This document shows positions 7,220 through 17,918 of a stretch of DNA of 64,000 nucleotides, piece by piece. Below the pieces are notes generated by a model, which saw nothing but the letters and a program-made list of their open reading frames with translations, ran no database searches and had not been told where the DNA came from. The translations under genes and the position numbers were made by a program. The DNA comes from Alteromonas profundi (lineage in GTDB: Bacteria; Pseudomonadota; Gammaproteobacteria; Enterobacterales; Alteromonadaceae), in NCBI RefSeq assembly GCF_010500865.1, contig NZ_JAAAWN010000015.1:1-64000 (forward strand), written 5' to 3'. The stretch's first letter is position 1; each line of letters opens with the position of its first letter.

Positions 7220-9247
7220 ATGTCAGATAAACGCCGCATTCTGGTGACCAGTGCGTTGCCATATGCCAATGGCTCTATTCATTTAGGTCATTTGCTAGAA
7301 CATATTCAAACCGACATTTGGACTCGTTTCCAACGTCTTCGTGGGCACGAATGTTACAGTGTTTGTGCAGACGATGCACACGGTACGCCGGTTATGCTTA
7401 AAGCCCAAGAGCTTGGCATTACGCCTGAAGAGATGGTGGCGAGAACCCGTACTGAGCATCATCAAGACCTGCTCGATTTTCATGTTGAATACGATAACTA
7501 CTATGTTACGCATTCACCGGAAAACAAAGCCTTGTGTGAAGAAATTTATACGCGCTTAGACAATGCCGGATACATTAGCAAACGCACAATTAATCAGCTT
7601 TTCGACCCTGAAAAAGAAATGTTTTTGCCCGACCGCTTTGTTAAAGGCACGTGCCCAAGTTGTGGTGCTGAAGATCAAAACGGCGATAGCTGTGATGTGT
7701 GTGGTGCAACTTATAGCCCCACAGAAGTTAAAGATCCACGCAGTGTTGTTTCTGGCGCTACGCCGGTATTGAAAGAGTCTGAGCATTTCTTTTTCGACTT
7801 ACCTAAGTTTGAAGACATGCTGAAAGGCTGGATCCGTTCTGGCGCCTTACAAGAAGAAATGGCCAATAAGCTTCAAGAGTGGTTTGAAGAAGGTTTGCAG
7901 CAGTGGGATATAAGCCGCGATGCACCTTACTTCGGTTTTGAAATTCCTGGGGCGCCGAATAAGTTTTTCTACGTATGGGTTGATGCCCCTGTAGGCTACA
8001 TGGCTAGCTTCAAAAACTTCTGCGATCAAAACGATTTAGTGTTTGATGATTTTTGGAAAGAAGATTCTGATGCCGAGCTATACCACTTTATCGGTAAAGA
8101 CATTACCTATTTCCACTGTTTATTTTGGCCAGCCATGCTAGAAGGCGCAGGCTACCGTAAGCCTACCGGCGTGAATATTCATGGGTTTGTAACGGTAAAT
8201 GGCGCGAAGATGTCAAAATCTCGTGGCACCTTTATTAAAGGCCGTACCTACTTAGACCATCTTAACCCTGAGTACCTGCGCTATTACTTTGCCTCTAAGC
8301 TAAGTGAAGGGGTTACCGATATCGACCTTAACTTCGCCGATTTTGCCCAAAAGGTAAATTCTGACTTAGTGGGTAAGGTAGTTAATATCGCAAGCCGTTG
8401 CGCCAGCTTTATCACTAAACGTTTTGACGGCAAGCTATCTGACAATATTATTGAGCCTGACCTAATGGCGCAATTCCAAGCCGCCGCCGACAGCATTGCC
8501 GATTTGTATGAACGTCGCCGTTATCATCAAGCTATTCGCGAAATTATGGCGCTAGCTGACAAGGCAAACCAGTTTATTGATAACAATGCGCCTTGGGTTA
8601 CCATTAAAGATGAAAACAAGCAGCAGTTTACCCACGATGTATGTTCACTGGGTATCAATATGTTCCGTATGCTTGTGGTGTACTTAAAGCCAGTTTTGCC
8701 TGTATTAGCGCAAAAAGCAGAGAGCTTTTTAAACGACGAGCTTACGTGGGCGTCGTTAGACACTATTTTAACTAATCATGGAATTAATAAATTTAAACCC
8801 ATGATGCAACGTGTAGATATGGAGAAAGTTGACGCTATGGTTGACGACTCAAAAGAAAACCTTGAACCTACGCAGCCTGCGATTAACCCTGACAGCCCGC
8901 TTGCGAAAGATCCTATCAGCGAAACCATCAGCTTTGATGACTTTGCAAAAATAGACTTACGTATTGCGCGTATTGCTAATGCTGAGCATGTAGAGAAAGC
9001 CGACAAACTACTACGTTTAGAGCTTGATTTAGGTGGTGAAACCAAGCAAGTATTTGCCGGTATAAAATCAGCCTATTCACCCGAAGCGCTTATTGGCAAG
9101 CATACCGTAATGGTGGCTAACTTAGCGCCGCGTAAAATGCGCTTTGGCCTTTCGGAAGGAATGGTATTGGCCGCAGGTCCAGGCGGTGAAGATTTATACA
9201 TTTTAGAGCCCCATGAAGGTGCTAAGCCAGGCATGCGAGTGAAGTAA
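7220..9247 (+). CDS. metG: Methionyl-tRNA synthetase
   Basis: Charges tRNA-Met and initiator tRNA. The 675-residue class I enzyme has HLGH (residues 21-24) as the HIGH motif and a zinc knuckle with four cysteines (CPSCG...CDVCG, about 143-160). KMSKSRGT lies near residue 330, and a C-terminal EMAP/Trbp111-like tRNA-binding domain lies at about 575-675 ([14 protein letters not shown] onward), as in dimeric E. coli MetG. Start ATG 7220 fits the E. coli N-terminus. A terminator follows. Confidence 0.98.
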   Translation: MSDKRRILVTSALPYANGSIHLGHLLEHIQTDIWTRFQRLRGHECYSVCADDAHGTPVMLKAQELGITPEEMVARTRTEHHQDLLDFHVEYDNYYVTHSPENKALCEEIYTRLDNAGYISKRTINQLFDPEKEMFLPDRFVKGTCPSCGAEDQNGDSCDVCGATYSPTEVKDPRSVVSGATPVLKESEHFFFDLPKFEDMLKGWIRSGALQEEMANKLQEWFEEGLQQWDISRDAPYFGFEIPGAPNKFFYVWVDAPVGYMASFKNFCDQNDLVFDDFWKEDSDAELYHFIGKDITYFHCLFWPAMLEGAGYRKPTGVNIHGFVTVNGAKMSKSRGTFIKGRTYLDHLNPEYLRYYFASKLSEGVTDIDLNFADFAQKVNSDLVGKVVNIASRCASFITKRFDGKLSDNIIEPDLMAQFQAAADSIADLYERRRYHQAIREIMALADKANQFIDNNAPWVTIKDENKQQFTHDVCSLGINMFRMLVVYLKPVLPVLAQKAESFLNDELTWASLDTILTNHGINKFKPMMQRVDMEKVDAMVDDSKENLEPTQPAINPDSPLAKDPISETISFDDFAKIDLRIARIANAEHVEKADKLLRLELDLGGETKQVFAGIKSAYSPEALIGKHTVMVANLAPRKMRFGLSEGMVLAAGPGGEDLYILEPHEGAKPGMRVK

Positions 9248-9298
9248 CTTGCTTGCGGCAATATAGTTAACACCAATATTGCCTTAAACGTTCTATTG

Positions 9299-9331
9299 AA
9301 AAGCGCGGCTTGTATAAGCCGCGCTTTTTTT
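9299..9331 (+). terminator. Rho-independent terminator of metG
   Basis: AAGCGCGGCTT (9301-9311) pairs with AAGCCGCGCTT (9316-9326) around a 4-base loop and is followed by a T-run. It lies between convergent metG and yafS and serves metG. Confidence 0.9.
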
Positions 9332-9347
9332 ATAACACATTAAACGC

Positions 9348-10211
9348 CTATTTGGGTGTGTCTGATAACCGGCACGAAGGCGTGCGTGCACTTGCCGCTC
9401 CAACGGGGGCGAAGCGGGGTTTCACCCTTAGCGGTGAGCGAATAGCTGTCATGGGGATCACCCTTTTTCGGGCCAAAATTACATAAGCAGCACTACACCA
9501 AGGAATATAGCTAGACAGGAATTGCTGGATTTTCTCTGAATATTGCCAGCGCGGCTGAAAAAACAGCGTGGAAAACATGATTTGTCGTTGCTCAACTATT
9601 TCAAAGCCAAGTAACTGTAACCAGTCTTTAATGCGATATGAGGTAAAAAAGCGCGCATCGTGCAGAATATTATTGCGTTTTACCGGTAAAAATTTCGCTA
9701 TGCCCGCTAAACTAAGGGGGTTGAACCCGCTAATCATGACATACCCACTTTGCGTGATAACCCTATCTACCTCACGAAGAATCTCATGGGGATCTTGGGC
9801 AAAATCGAGTTCGTTGGCTAATAAAAGTCCATCAATACTATTTTTTGAAAAAGGCAGAATATGCGACTGACCTACAATATAGTTTCCCGTTCTAATTGCT
9901 TGCTCATCAAGAGATGTTTCGCTGTTAAGGGGGGCATCGGTATTTTGCACCTGGCTAACCGAGTCTTTTAGGTCAGATGAAATATGGGGAATTACGTTCA
10001 CCATATTTCTTATCGGGCTTTGTGTAAGTGGAATATAAGAACTCAATGTACCTAGCTTAACAAAGTGGTAACCAAATATACGCTGTGCGTAGTCGTTACA
10101 TACCTGTGTCACCGCTTGTTGGATAAGCGCCCCTGCTGGAATGTCTAACCAATGGGTAGGGTAGCGCGGCGGCTTACTTTGAAATGCTGATTTCATTGGC
10201 TGTGGTGGCAC
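9348..10211 (-). CDS. yafS: YafS-like SAM-dependent methyltransferase
   Basis: Class I methyltransferase fold. The central part contains NSIDGLLLANELDFAQDPHE and VMISGFNPLSLAG, and the C-terminus has the LARKRVIPMT stretch conserved in E. coli YafS. The substrate of YafS is not established. Its divergent position to gloB is the same as in E. coli, supporting orthology. Start is either GTG 10211, with AAAGG just upstream, or ATG 10196; both give a plausible N-terminus. The glycine-rich SAM loop is weakly conserved, so activity is not certain. Confidence 0.85.
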   Translation of the reverse strand: MPPQPMKSAFQSKPPRYPTHWLDIPAGALIQQAVTQVCNDYAQRIFGYHFVKLGTLSSYIPLTQSPIRNMVNVIPHISSDLKDSVSQVQNTDAPLNSETSLDEQAIRTGNYIVGQSHILPFSKNSIDGLLLANELDFAQDPHEILREVDRVITQSGYVMISGFNPLSLAGIAKFLPVKRNNILHDARFFTSYRIKDWLQLLGFEIVEQRQIMFSTLFFQPRWQYSEKIQQFLSSYIPWCSAAYVILARKRVIPMTAIRSPLRVKPRFAPVGAASARTPSCRLSDTPK

Positions 10212-10281
10212 CTTTAGGTTGCTCTGCGTACTACAAGTTCTTATAGTAACGCATAATTGTAGCTACACAAGCAGGCGCATC

Positions 10282-11073
10282 ATGACAACAGAACATCTTC
10301 CTAAGGGTATTGCTCTTACTCCCATCGCCGCATTTACTGATAATTATATTTGGTGCTTGAACGACGCAACGCATGCGGTTGTTGTAGACCCTGGCGATGC
10401 CGACCCTGTATTGGCCTATTTAAATGCCAATAAGCTTACCCTAAGTGCCATTCTTATTACCCATCACCACCACGACCATACCGGCGGTATTGCTAAGCTA
10501 GCCTCGGCCTACCCCGACGTACCAATTATAGGCCCGCGAGGCAACCATATTCGTGGTATAACAAAATCGGTGTCGCAGGGCGACGCGGTACATCTACCCA
10601 TTTTGGGCCTTCACTTTCAAGTAATGGAAGTGCCTGGACATACCCTCGATCACATTGCTTTTTTCGGCCACGACATGGTGTTTTGTGGCGACACTTTATT
10701 TTCAGCCGGATGTGGCCGATTGTTCGAAGGCTCGCCCGAGCAAATGCTGCATTCACTGAATAAATTAAAGCGCCTACCGGATAGCACAAAAGTATGCTGT
10801 GCCCATGAATACACCTTGGCCAATATAAACTTTGCGTTGGCGGTTGAAAGCGATAACAGCGCGCTAATTGATTATCAAAAATGGGCCGAGGCGCAGCGTA
10901 GCAACGGCAAGCCTACCCTCCCCTCAACCTTAAGTGAGCAAAAAAAGATTAACCCTTTTTTACGTTCCCATGAACTTTCTGTCAAAACGGCTGCCGAAGC
11001 CTACTGCGAAAAAATACTCAACGATGACGTAGCTGTGTTTGCAGCTATACGACGTTGGAAAGATAAGTTTTAA
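10282..11073 (+). CDS. gloB: Hydroxyacylglutathione hydrolase (glyoxalase II)
   Basis: Hydrolyses S-lactoylglutathione to lactate and glutathione, the second step of methylglyoxal detoxification. A metallo-beta-lactamase fold with the binuclear metal motif THHHHDHTGG, then EVPGHTLDH, FCGDTLFSAGCGRLFEG and CCAHEYT, ending with the C-terminal HAGH helical domain. ATG 10282 is preferred over the longer open frame from 10219 because MTTEHLPKGIALTPIAAFTD aligns with other GloB N-termini. It is followed by mltD with about 65 bp between, as in E. coli. Confidence 0.95.
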   Translation: MTTEHLPKGIALTPIAAFTDNYIWCLNDATHAVVVDPGDADPVLAYLNANKLTLSAILITHHHHDHTGGIAKLASAYPDVPIIGPRGNHIRGITKSVSQGDAVHLPILGLHFQVMEVPGHTLDHIAFFGHDMVFCGDTLFSAGCGRLFEGSPEQMLHSLNKLKRLPDSTKVCCAHEYTLANINFALAVESDNSALIDYQKWAEAQRSNGKPTLPSTLSEQKKINPFLRSHELSVKTAAEAYCEKILNDDVAVFAAIRRWKDKF

Positions 11074-11138
11074 TGCATAATTCGCGCATTTTTAGTAACA
11101 TGCGCGGTTTGCTTTTGTGTCTAGAGGTTCCTCCAATA

Positions 11139-12800
11139 ATGCAGTTGAAGTTTGTTTTGTCTCCCCTTGTCTTAGCAATAGCGCTAAGCGGATGCCAGAT
11201 CACGGATGAACACTCCCAAACCGCCGAGTCGAATGTTGCGCCCCTCGCTGATTGTGATGAACTTCACACCAACGAAGAAGCCATTAATGATTGTGAAATT
11301 GCACGCGATGGCGTGATAGATGTGGTTCACCCTAAAGATGAATTGCTTGATGAAACGGTGGCGTTGGTAGAAGCACAAGATGTTGAAGCAGAAGTTGTTA
11401 TTACTGATGTGTGGCAGCGCGTTAGTGATGGACTGTATTTCGACGTACCCGATGACAGGCGGGTAGATGTTCAAAGAAAGTGGTATTTGAAACACCCTGA
11501 ATATATGGCACGGGTGGTCAATCGAGCAAAGCCTTTCTTACATTACATTGTAAGTGAAGTTGAGCAACGCGACATGCCTATGGAGCTGGTTCTACTGCCT
11601 ATAGTAGAAAGTGCCTTCGACCCCTTTGCATACTCTCATGGTCGCGCAGCCGGTATGTGGCAATTTATCCCGGGCACGGGAAAGCGCTTTGGTATGGATC
11701 AAACCTGGTGGTATGACGGCCGTCGTGATGTGGTCGCGTCTACAAAAGGCGCATTAGATTACCTTACCTACCTAGCCAATATGTTTGACGGCAACTGGTT
11801 ACACGCGTTAGCCGCGTATAATAGTGGTGAAGGCCGAGTTTCAAGAGCCATACGCGCGAACAAAAAAGCGGGCAAGCCCACTGATTTCTGGCATTTAGAC
11901 CTACCGCGAGAAACTCGCGCCTATGTACCTAAATTACTTGCTCTTGCGGATATTTTGAAAAACCGCGATACCTACGCTTTTGCGTGGCCTGCGGTAGAAA
12001 ACGTAGCAGTTATTGAAATTGTAGATATCGGTTCACAGGTTGATTTGGCCTTTGCCGCCGATCTCGCAGGCATGACCTTAGAAGAGTTACATGCGTTAAA
12101 CCCAGGCTTTAATCGCTGGGCAACCTCCCCAGAGGGGCCGCATCGATTAGTTCTACCGGTAGAAAAAGCGGCCGATTTTTCTATGGCGCTTGCCAAAATT
12201 GACCGCAACGATAGGCTAAATTGGGTTCGCTACGAAGTGAAACCGGGTGATAGTTTAAGTGAAATTGCCAGCCAATATCACACCACCGTAAAGGTGATAA
12301 AGCAGGTAAACGATCTATCCTCTAATACCATCCGTGTGGGTCAACCTATAATGGTTCCTGTGGCGTTAAAAGCCCTAGATAGCTATTCGCTATCGCAGGG
12401 AGAACGTCTTGCTCGTACCCAAAATGCGGCGCATGGACGACATAAAATTACTCATACGGTAAAATCGGGTGATACCTTGTGGGATATTGCACGTAAATAT
12501 AATGTATCTACCAAGAAGTTAGCAAAATGGAATGGCATGGCCCCCACTGATATGCTGCGTCTTGGTAAAAAGCTTGTTGTTTGGCAAGGCAGTGAAAATG
12601 CAGACAACGCCGACGCCATTATTAAGCAACTTACGTACACAGTAAGAAATGGTGATTCGCTGTCGCGTATTGCTGCTAAGTTCAATGTTCGTATAAACGA
12701 CATAAGTAAATGGAATGATATTAGTCGCAAACGCTACTTGCAGCCGGGTCAGAAGCTAAAGTTGTTTGTGGATGTAACAAGGCTAAATAGCACAGGGTAA
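11139..12800 (+). CDS. mltD: Membrane-bound lytic murein transglycosylase D with three LysM domains
   Basis: Cleaves peptidoglycan glycan strands at the outer membrane's inner face. ATG 11139 gives a lipoprotein signal with lipobox LSGC (Cys19); the frame is open further up to 11073, but only this start gives the signal. The SLT domain follows, with catalytic Glu in PIVESAFDP, the AAGMWQFIPGTG motif and LAAYNSGEG. The C-terminal third has three LysM repeats: YEVKPGDSLSEIA, HTVKSGDTLWDIA and YTVRNGDSLSRIA. It lies in the gloB-mltD order shared with E. coli. Confidence 0.96.
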   Translation: MQLKFVLSPLVLAIALSGCQITDEHSQTAESNVAPLADCDELHTNEEAINDCEIARDGVIDVVHPKDELLDETVALVEAQDVEAEVVITDVWQRVSDGLYFDVPDDRRVDVQRKWYLKHPEYMARVVNRAKPFLHYIVSEVEQRDMPMELVLLPIVESAFDPFAYSHGRAAGMWQFIPGTGKRFGMDQTWWYDGRRDVVASTKGALDYLTYLANMFDGNWLHALAAYNSGEGRVSRAIRANKKAGKPTDFWHLDLPRETRAYVPKLLALADILKNRDTYAFAWPAVENVAVIEIVDIGSQVDLAFAADLAGMTLEELHALNPGFNRWATSPEGPHRLVLPVEKAADFSMALAKIDRNDRLNWVRYEVKPGDSLSEIASQYHTTVKVIKQVNDLSSNTIRVGQPIMVPVALKALDSYSLSQGERLARTQNAAHGRHKITHTVKSGDTLWDIARKYNVSTKKLAKWNGMAPTDMLRLGKKLVVWQGSENADNADAIIKQLTYTVRNGDSLSRIAAKFNVRINDISKWNDISRKRYLQPGQKLKLFVDVTRLNSTG

Positions 12801-12805
12801 ATTAT

Positions 12806-13861
12806 ATGCTAAAGATTAACCGGGAAAATTTACGCAATAGCCATGAAACCCCCTGGTTAATTTTAGATTTAGTCATGCTAGGTATTTTGTTTATTAATCT
12901 AGCATGGCTAATTTTCGATGCGCTATACGCATCCGATTTTATCTATTCGCAAATTGCTACCTATTTTCCCGCGCTGATTAACGCCTACGATCCTATCCAC
13001 CATAATTTTTTATTGGTCGACCTGGTATTTATCACCATCTTTCTCACCGAGTTTTGCTTTCGTTGGATAGTTGCGGTTGTTCGAAAAGAACACCTACGAT
13101 GGTACTTTTTCCCGTTTTTGCATTGGTACGATATTGTCGGGCTCATCCCTTTAGGTGCCACCCGCATATTCCGTTTTTTACGTATTTTTTCTATTTTACA
13201 TAGGTTGCATAAATACAAGATTATCGATTTAAACCAAACTGCTATTTTTCGCTTTTTCGCGTTTTACTACGATGTATTTGTGGAAGAGCTAAGCGACCGC
13301 ATAGTGGTAAAAGTAATTAGCGACGCACAAAAAGATATTGAAGCAGGCTCTCCTTTAGTTGACGATATTACCCGCACGGTACTTGCGCCAAGGCGCCCAG
13401 TCCTTACACAGTGGATGGCTGGCGTTATTAACCACCTAGGCCAGTCTATAAGTAATGATGAACATGGCGATGTTATTCGCGAGCATGTACGTAAAAGTGT
13501 GGGAAAAGCAGTAAGAAGCAATGCCCAAGTCTCTTCTCTTCACTACCTTCCTGTTATTGGCAAAACGATTGAAAATACCCTTGAAGAGTCGGTAACCGAT
13601 ATTGTAACCACGTCACTGGTAAATTTATTGAGTGATTTGGATGCCGAGCGAATTGATCATTTTATTTCAGTGGGTATGCATGATTACACGCCCACGGCAG
13701 ACGCTTTGGATAAAGAAGTGCTCAGCGTAATAAACGAGTGTTTAGAATTAGTCAAAGCCCACGTAGCCCAGCAACGGTGGAAATCGGAGCTTATGGAAAA
13801 AGAGAGCGCTATACCTGCTGAATCGACCGCTACGCCGCCTACGCAGCACAAACCGCGTTAA
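12806..13861 (+). CDS. Voltage-sensor-fold membrane protein without a pore (putative ion transporter)
   Basis: Four transmembrane segments resemble S1-S4 of voltage-gated channels: S1 about 16-38, S2 about 67-91 with Asp72 and Glu82, S3 about 103-117 with Asp109, and S4 about 118-138. In S4 Arg120, Arg123, Arg126, His132 and Arg133 follow the three-residue charge rhythm. After S4 there is no S5, pore loop or S6; instead about 210 residues of soluble sequence follow. It starts 6 bp after mltD, so it is probably co-transcribed. Database annotation of such proteins as ion transporter is likely; the true role is unknown. Confidence 0.7.
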   Translation: MLKINRENLRNSHETPWLILDLVMLGILFINLAWLIFDALYASDFIYSQIATYFPALINAYDPIHHNFLLVDLVFITIFLTEFCFRWIVAVVRKEHLRWYFFPFLHWYDIVGLIPLGATRIFRFLRIFSILHRLHKYKIIDLNQTAIFRFFAFYYDVFVEELSDRIVVKVISDAQKDIEAGSPLVDDITRTVLAPRRPVLTQWMAGVINHLGQSISNDEHGDVIREHVRKSVGKAVRSNAQVSSLHYLPVIGKTIENTLEESVTDIVTTSLVNLLSDLDAERIDHFISVGMHDYTPTADALDKEVLSVINECLELVKAHVAQQRWKSELMEKESAIPAESTATPPTQHKPR

Positions 13862-14003
13862 ACCGCCGCCTTGAACAAGTCGCGTTTAAGCCATCGCTAT
13901 AACAAATAACATGCCTTACGTCGTTCACACGGGCAACAGAACCCCATATTTATTGCAAAATTCATCCCTGTCGTTAAGAATTTAGACACCTTATCAAAAT
14001 AGT

Positions 14004-14024
14004 TAATGATAACTATTATCATTA
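14004..14024 (+). promoter_or_regulatory. Fur box upstream of the TonB-dependent receptor
   Basis: TAATGATAA (14004-14012), CTA, then TTATCATTA (14016-14024) form a perfect 9-3-9 inverted repeat. This matches the classical Fur consensus built of GATAAT hexamers. It lies 67 bp before the receptor start, so the receptor should be repressed when iron is plentiful. Confidence 0.92.
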
Positions 14025-14090
14025 GCGCTTCTACTATGATACACTTTTTGACACACAACTTGGATAACCCTTTGAATAGAGGAACCTTTA

Positions 14091-16223
14091 ATGTCGAAAA
14101 ATTGCAATGAGTGGTTTGTCCCCTCGTTAACTGCATTGGCGATCGCTGTTGCTTTACCGTCTGTAGCACAAGAAAAAAATGACGAAGAGCTAGAACATAT
14201 AGAAGTAAACCCACTGCAGTCGTATCGAAGTACGGCGACAAAATCGTCCCTACGCCCGGTAGATTCGCCGGTTAGCGTTAGTGTTATAGACCAAGAATTA
14301 TTGCAGCTTCGTCAGGCAGATTCTGTGTCTAAAGCGTTGCGGTATGTGTCTGGTGTTACAACCGAAAGTCGCCCCACTATTACTATTTTCGATCAGTTCA
14401 ACATTCGCGGTTTTGATACCTATCAAACGTTCTACGACGGCTTGCCTTTACTTACCAACAATAGTTGGAACCTATACCCTCAGGTAGACGCTTTCGCCAC
14501 CGAATCGGTAGAAATATTAAAAGGCCCGGCATCTTCACTTTATGGCCTGGTTCCTCCTGGTGGAATGGTTAATCAGGTGGCAAAATTCCCTAAAGACGAA
14601 GATGAAACTTTGCTACGCGCGGCGGTGGGATCAGACAGTCTTTTCGAGCTTGGTTTAGATACAACAGGTGCACTTAGCGAAGATGCACGTTACCGCGTTG
14701 TGGCCCTTGGACGCACACGAGACGGTTATCAAGATACAACTGAAACGGAGCGCTATACCTTTGCGCCATCGGTTACTGTCGATGTAAGTGATGCTACCGA
14801 GTTAACCCTTTCTGTATTCTTCCAAGACGATCCAGAAATGGTACCGTCTACTTCGCTACCGGGACTAGGTACCTTGTACGAAGCGCCTTATGGCAAGTTA
14901 GACGTAAGTACCTATGCGGGTGATGAAAACTGGAACAGCTTCTCTCGCGACGTATTGATGGTGGGTTATAAAGTTAATCACGAAATCAATGACGATTGGT
15001 CTATATTGCAGAAATTCCGTTATACCGACGCCAATGCGTTGCAACGTAATACGTACCACAACATTGCGCCTATTGACGATGTATTGCTGGCACGTTCTGC
15101 TTACCTAACCGACGAAAAAATCAACGGTATTACTGTAGATACGCAAGTAGCTGGGCAAGTGCAAACCGGTAGCATTCAGCACAACCTGTTATTTGGCGTA
15201 GATTATCAAACCTCAGACTCCCAAGTTAAGTATCGTGATACCTTAACCACAGATACGCCTTTACTAGATTTAAGCGATATCAATAACGACCTTTTCGACG
15301 TAGATAGCCTGCCTCTCGATTTCTATCAAGCCGATCACCAAATCGATATTGAACAGATTGGTTTGTATGTGCAAGATGAAGTGCAGATAGACAAGGTAAC
15401 CTTGTTATTCAATGGTCGCTACGACCAGTTTGAAAGCACCGATGATGTTGATAACGTATACGATGGCTTTGCGTATGGTAGCACTGATGAAATAGACCAG
15501 AACGAGTTTTCAGGTCGTGTGGCTGCGATGTATACCTTTGATTCTGGCTGGCGTGTTTATGCAAATTACTCCGAGTCGTTTGAGCCCGTTGTAGGCGTAG
15601 ACTCGCAAACCGACGAAGCGTTTAAGCCCACCACAGCAGATCAGGTAGAGGTTGGCACCAAATACCAAAGTGCGAATGGTGCTACCACCTTCTCTAGCGC
15701 CTACTTTGTGCTAACCAAACAAAATGTCGTGGTAAATTCACCTGATTACCTACAAAAAACCCAAACCGGTGAAGTTGAATCTAAAGGGCTCGAGCTTGAA
15801 CTTGATACGCGACTAACCCAATCATTGTCGTTACAAGCAAACGCCACATTCCTTGATATGGAAGTTACCAAGGATGAACTTGATAGCGACGTAGTAGGTA
15901 AAACCCCAGTATGGGTGGCCGATAAAACAGCGTCACTGTGGGCGTCGTACTTTTTAGATGATGCAATAGAAGGGTTAATGGTGGGTGCAGGTATTCGCTA
16001 TGTAGGCGAAACCCAAGCAGACAAGTATAACTCCGACGTTGTACCGTCTTACACCTTAGTTGATGCGGTGGTTACCTATGACATGCCTGAATATGATTTA
16101 CGTCTTACAGGCAGTGTTAGTAACCTTACTGACAAAGAGTATATTGGTGCATGCTACGACACTAATAACTGTTGGTATGGCGCCCAGCGTCGCTTCGAAT
16201 TAGGTATCGAAAAACGCTTCTAA
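14091..16223 (+). CDS. TonB-dependent siderophore receptor
   Basis: An outer-membrane ferric-siderophore transporter. A signal peptide (cut near PSVA-QEK, about residue 26) precedes a TonB-box-like EHIEVNP stretch and a plug domain (about 45-165: PVSVSVIDQELL, FNIRGFDTYQTFYDG, EILKGPASSLYGLVPPGG). A 22-strand-type barrel ends in aromatic Phe710. The plug pattern is that of the TonB-siderophor (FhuA/FpvA-like) family. Start ATG 14091 has AGAGGAA six bases upstream. It is monocistronic and under a Fur box; the ligand cannot be told. Confidence 0.93.
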   Translation: MSKNCNEWFVPSLTALAIAVALPSVAQEKNDEELEHIEVNPLQSYRSTATKSSLRPVDSPVSVSVIDQELLQLRQADSVSKALRYVSGVTTESRPTITIFDQFNIRGFDTYQTFYDGLPLLTNNSWNLYPQVDAFATESVEILKGPASSLYGLVPPGGMVNQVAKFPKDEDETLLRAAVGSDSLFELGLDTTGALSEDARYRVVALGRTRDGYQDTTETERYTFAPSVTVDVSDATELTLSVFFQDDPEMVPSTSLPGLGTLYEAPYGKLDVSTYAGDENWNSFSRDVLMVGYKVNHEINDDWSILQKFRYTDANALQRNTYHNIAPIDDVLLARSAYLTDEKINGITVDTQVAGQVQTGSIQHNLLFGVDYQTSDSQVKYRDTLTTDTPLLDLSDINNDLFDVDSLPLDFYQADHQIDIEQIGLYVQDEVQIDKVTLLFNGRYDQFESTDDVDNVYDGFAYGSTDEIDQNEFSGRVAAMYTFDSGWRVYANYSESFEPVVGVDSQTDEAFKPTTADQVEVGTKYQSANGATTFSSAYFVLTKQNVVVNSPDYLQKTQTGEVESKGLELELDTRLTQSLSLQANATFLDMEVTKDELDSDVVGKTPVWVADKTASLWASYFLDDAIEGLMVGAGIRYVGETQADKYNSDVVPSYTLVDAVVTYDMPEYDLRLTGSVSNLTDKEYIGACYDTNNCWYGAQRRFELGIEKRF

Positions 16224-16237
16224 ACACATAAGCCAAA

Positions 16238-16267
16238 AAAAGCCTGCTAGCTAGCAGGCTTTTTTAT
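16238..16267 (+). terminator. Rho-independent terminator of the TonB receptor
   Basis: A 20-bp palindrome AGCCTGCTAG/CTAGCAGGCT (16241-16260) is preceded by an A-run and followed by TTTTTT, so it can work on both strands. Confidence 0.9.
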
Positions 16268-16372
16268 GTTGGTTGGGCTTTAATCAAGCAATACCTAAAA
16301 CGTATTACTTCACTACGCCCCGGATACGCTTTTAGGGCACGTTATTAGCCATACAGTATTGGCAAAGCAAAC

Positions 16373-17755
16373 TTATGCCCGGCGCCACGTGGTGCCGCCT
16401 GCGCCATCTTCTAACACTATGCCTTTCGCGGTTAACGCGTCACGGGCGGCATCGGCAGCCGCCCAATCTTTTGCCGCACGAGCATCGTTACGTTGCTTAA
16501 TTAATGCTTCAATTTCAGCGCTTTCGTCATCGTTTTCGTTGCCGCCTTTAAGGTAGCTATCTGGATCGCTTTGAAGCATACCTAAAATACCACCAAGACC
16601 TTTTAATACACTTGCCAGCTTACCGGCTTCTTGTACATTGTCTTTTTGACGGTTTATCTCTCGTGCAACATCAAAGAGCACAGAGAATGCTTCTGGTACG
16701 TTTAAATCGTCATTCATGGCAGCTTCAAAACGCGCTAAATAGCCACCATAACCAAGCTCGACAGATTCATCTATTTTTACGCCACGCATAGACGTATACA
16801 AACGCTCTAGGGCAGCTTTTGCTTGCGTAATGTTATCTTGCGAATAGCTAAGCTGACTGCGGTAATGCGCCGACATAAGAAAGAAACGTAAGGTTTCCGC
16901 ATCATGCTCTTTAAGCACATCACGTAAGGTAAAGAAGTTGCCTAGCGACTTTGACATTTTCTCATCGTCTACCTGCACCATTCCGGCATGCATCCATACG
17001 TTTACATAGGGTGTGTCAAAGGCGCAGCACGACTGTGCCACTTCATTTTCATGGTGTGGAAAGATAAGATCGGAGCCACCACCGTGAATATCAAAATGGG
17101 CACCAAGGTGTTTATGGTTCATTGCCGAACATTCAATATGCCAGCCAGGGCGACCTTCACCCCATGGCGATGACCATGCAGGCTCTCCTGGCTTCGCGGT
17201 TTTCCACAATACAAAATCTAACGGATCGTCTTTGCCAGAAGCCACTTCAACCCGTGAACCTGCATTGAGTTGTTCCAGATCTTGCTTGCTTAGCTTGCCA
17301 TATTCAGGAAATTTACTGACATCAAACAGAACATCGCCACTAGAGGCCTGATAGGCAAACCCTTTATCTACCAAACGCTGAATAATGTCGATAATCTCGT
17401 CCATGTGGCCGCTAACGGTAGGCTCTACATCAGGCTCGGTAAGATTAATCGCAGCAAAATCGTCGTGCATCATGGCAATGGTGCGCTTAGTTAGTGCATC
17501 AAACGATTCGCCATTTTCATTGGCACGGCCAATAATTTTATCGTCGATGTCGGTAATATTGCGTACATATTTCACCTGGTAGCCAAGATGGCGAAGGTAG
17601 CGTACTAGCACATCAAAACTTAAATATGTGCGGGCATGACCCATATGCGAAAGGTCGTAAACGGTAATTCCACACACATACAAGCCCACTTTCCCTTCTT
17701 CAAGCGGAACAAACTTCGCTTTTTCTCGGGTTCGGGTATTGTATAAATGCAGCAT
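16373..17755 (-). CDS. cysS: Cysteinyl-tRNA synthetase
   Basis: A 460-residue class I synthetase. Zinc ligand Cys28 lies in [13 protein letters not shown] is the HIGH motif, and GWHIECSAM with [16 protein letters not shown] holds further zinc and active-site residues. [14 protein letters not shown] follows in the second half, then the C-terminal helical anticodon-binding region. Length matches E. coli CysS (461). It is divergent from ppiB, as in E. coli. Confidence 0.98.
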   Translation of the reverse strand: MLHLYNTRTREKAKFVPLEEGKVGLYVCGITVYDLSHMGHARTYLSFDVLVRYLRHLGYQVKYVRNITDIDDKIIGRANENGESFDALTKRTIAMMHDDFAAINLTEPDVEPTVSGHMDEIIDIIQRLVDKGFAYQASSGDVLFDVSKFPEYGKLSKQDLEQLNAGSRVEVASGKDDPLDFVLWKTAKPGEPAWSSPWGEGRPGWHIECSAMNHKHLGAHFDIHGGGSDLIFPHHENEVAQSCCAFDTPYVNVWMHAGMVQVDDEKMSKSLGNFFTLRDVLKEHDAETLRFFLMSAHYRSQLSYSQDNITQAKAALERLYTSMRGVKIDESVELGYGGYLARFEAAMNDDLNVPEAFSVLFDVAREINRQKDNVQEAGKLASVLKGLGGILGMLQSDPDSYLKGGNENDDESAEIEALIKQRNDARAAKDWAAADAARDALTAKGIVLEDGAGGTTWRRA

Positions 17756-17918
17756 AATTATCGTTTCCTTAGTAAATTTTTGGCCGCAAAGTTTAGCACT
17801 GTACGCAGTTAAATGATAAGACTTTGCACGGCTTTTTATGCTTCATGCTTCCCTGCAAACGATTTTTTGGGTTACCATAAGTTATTAGAGACTACATATA
17901 AAATCAGGACACACGAAA

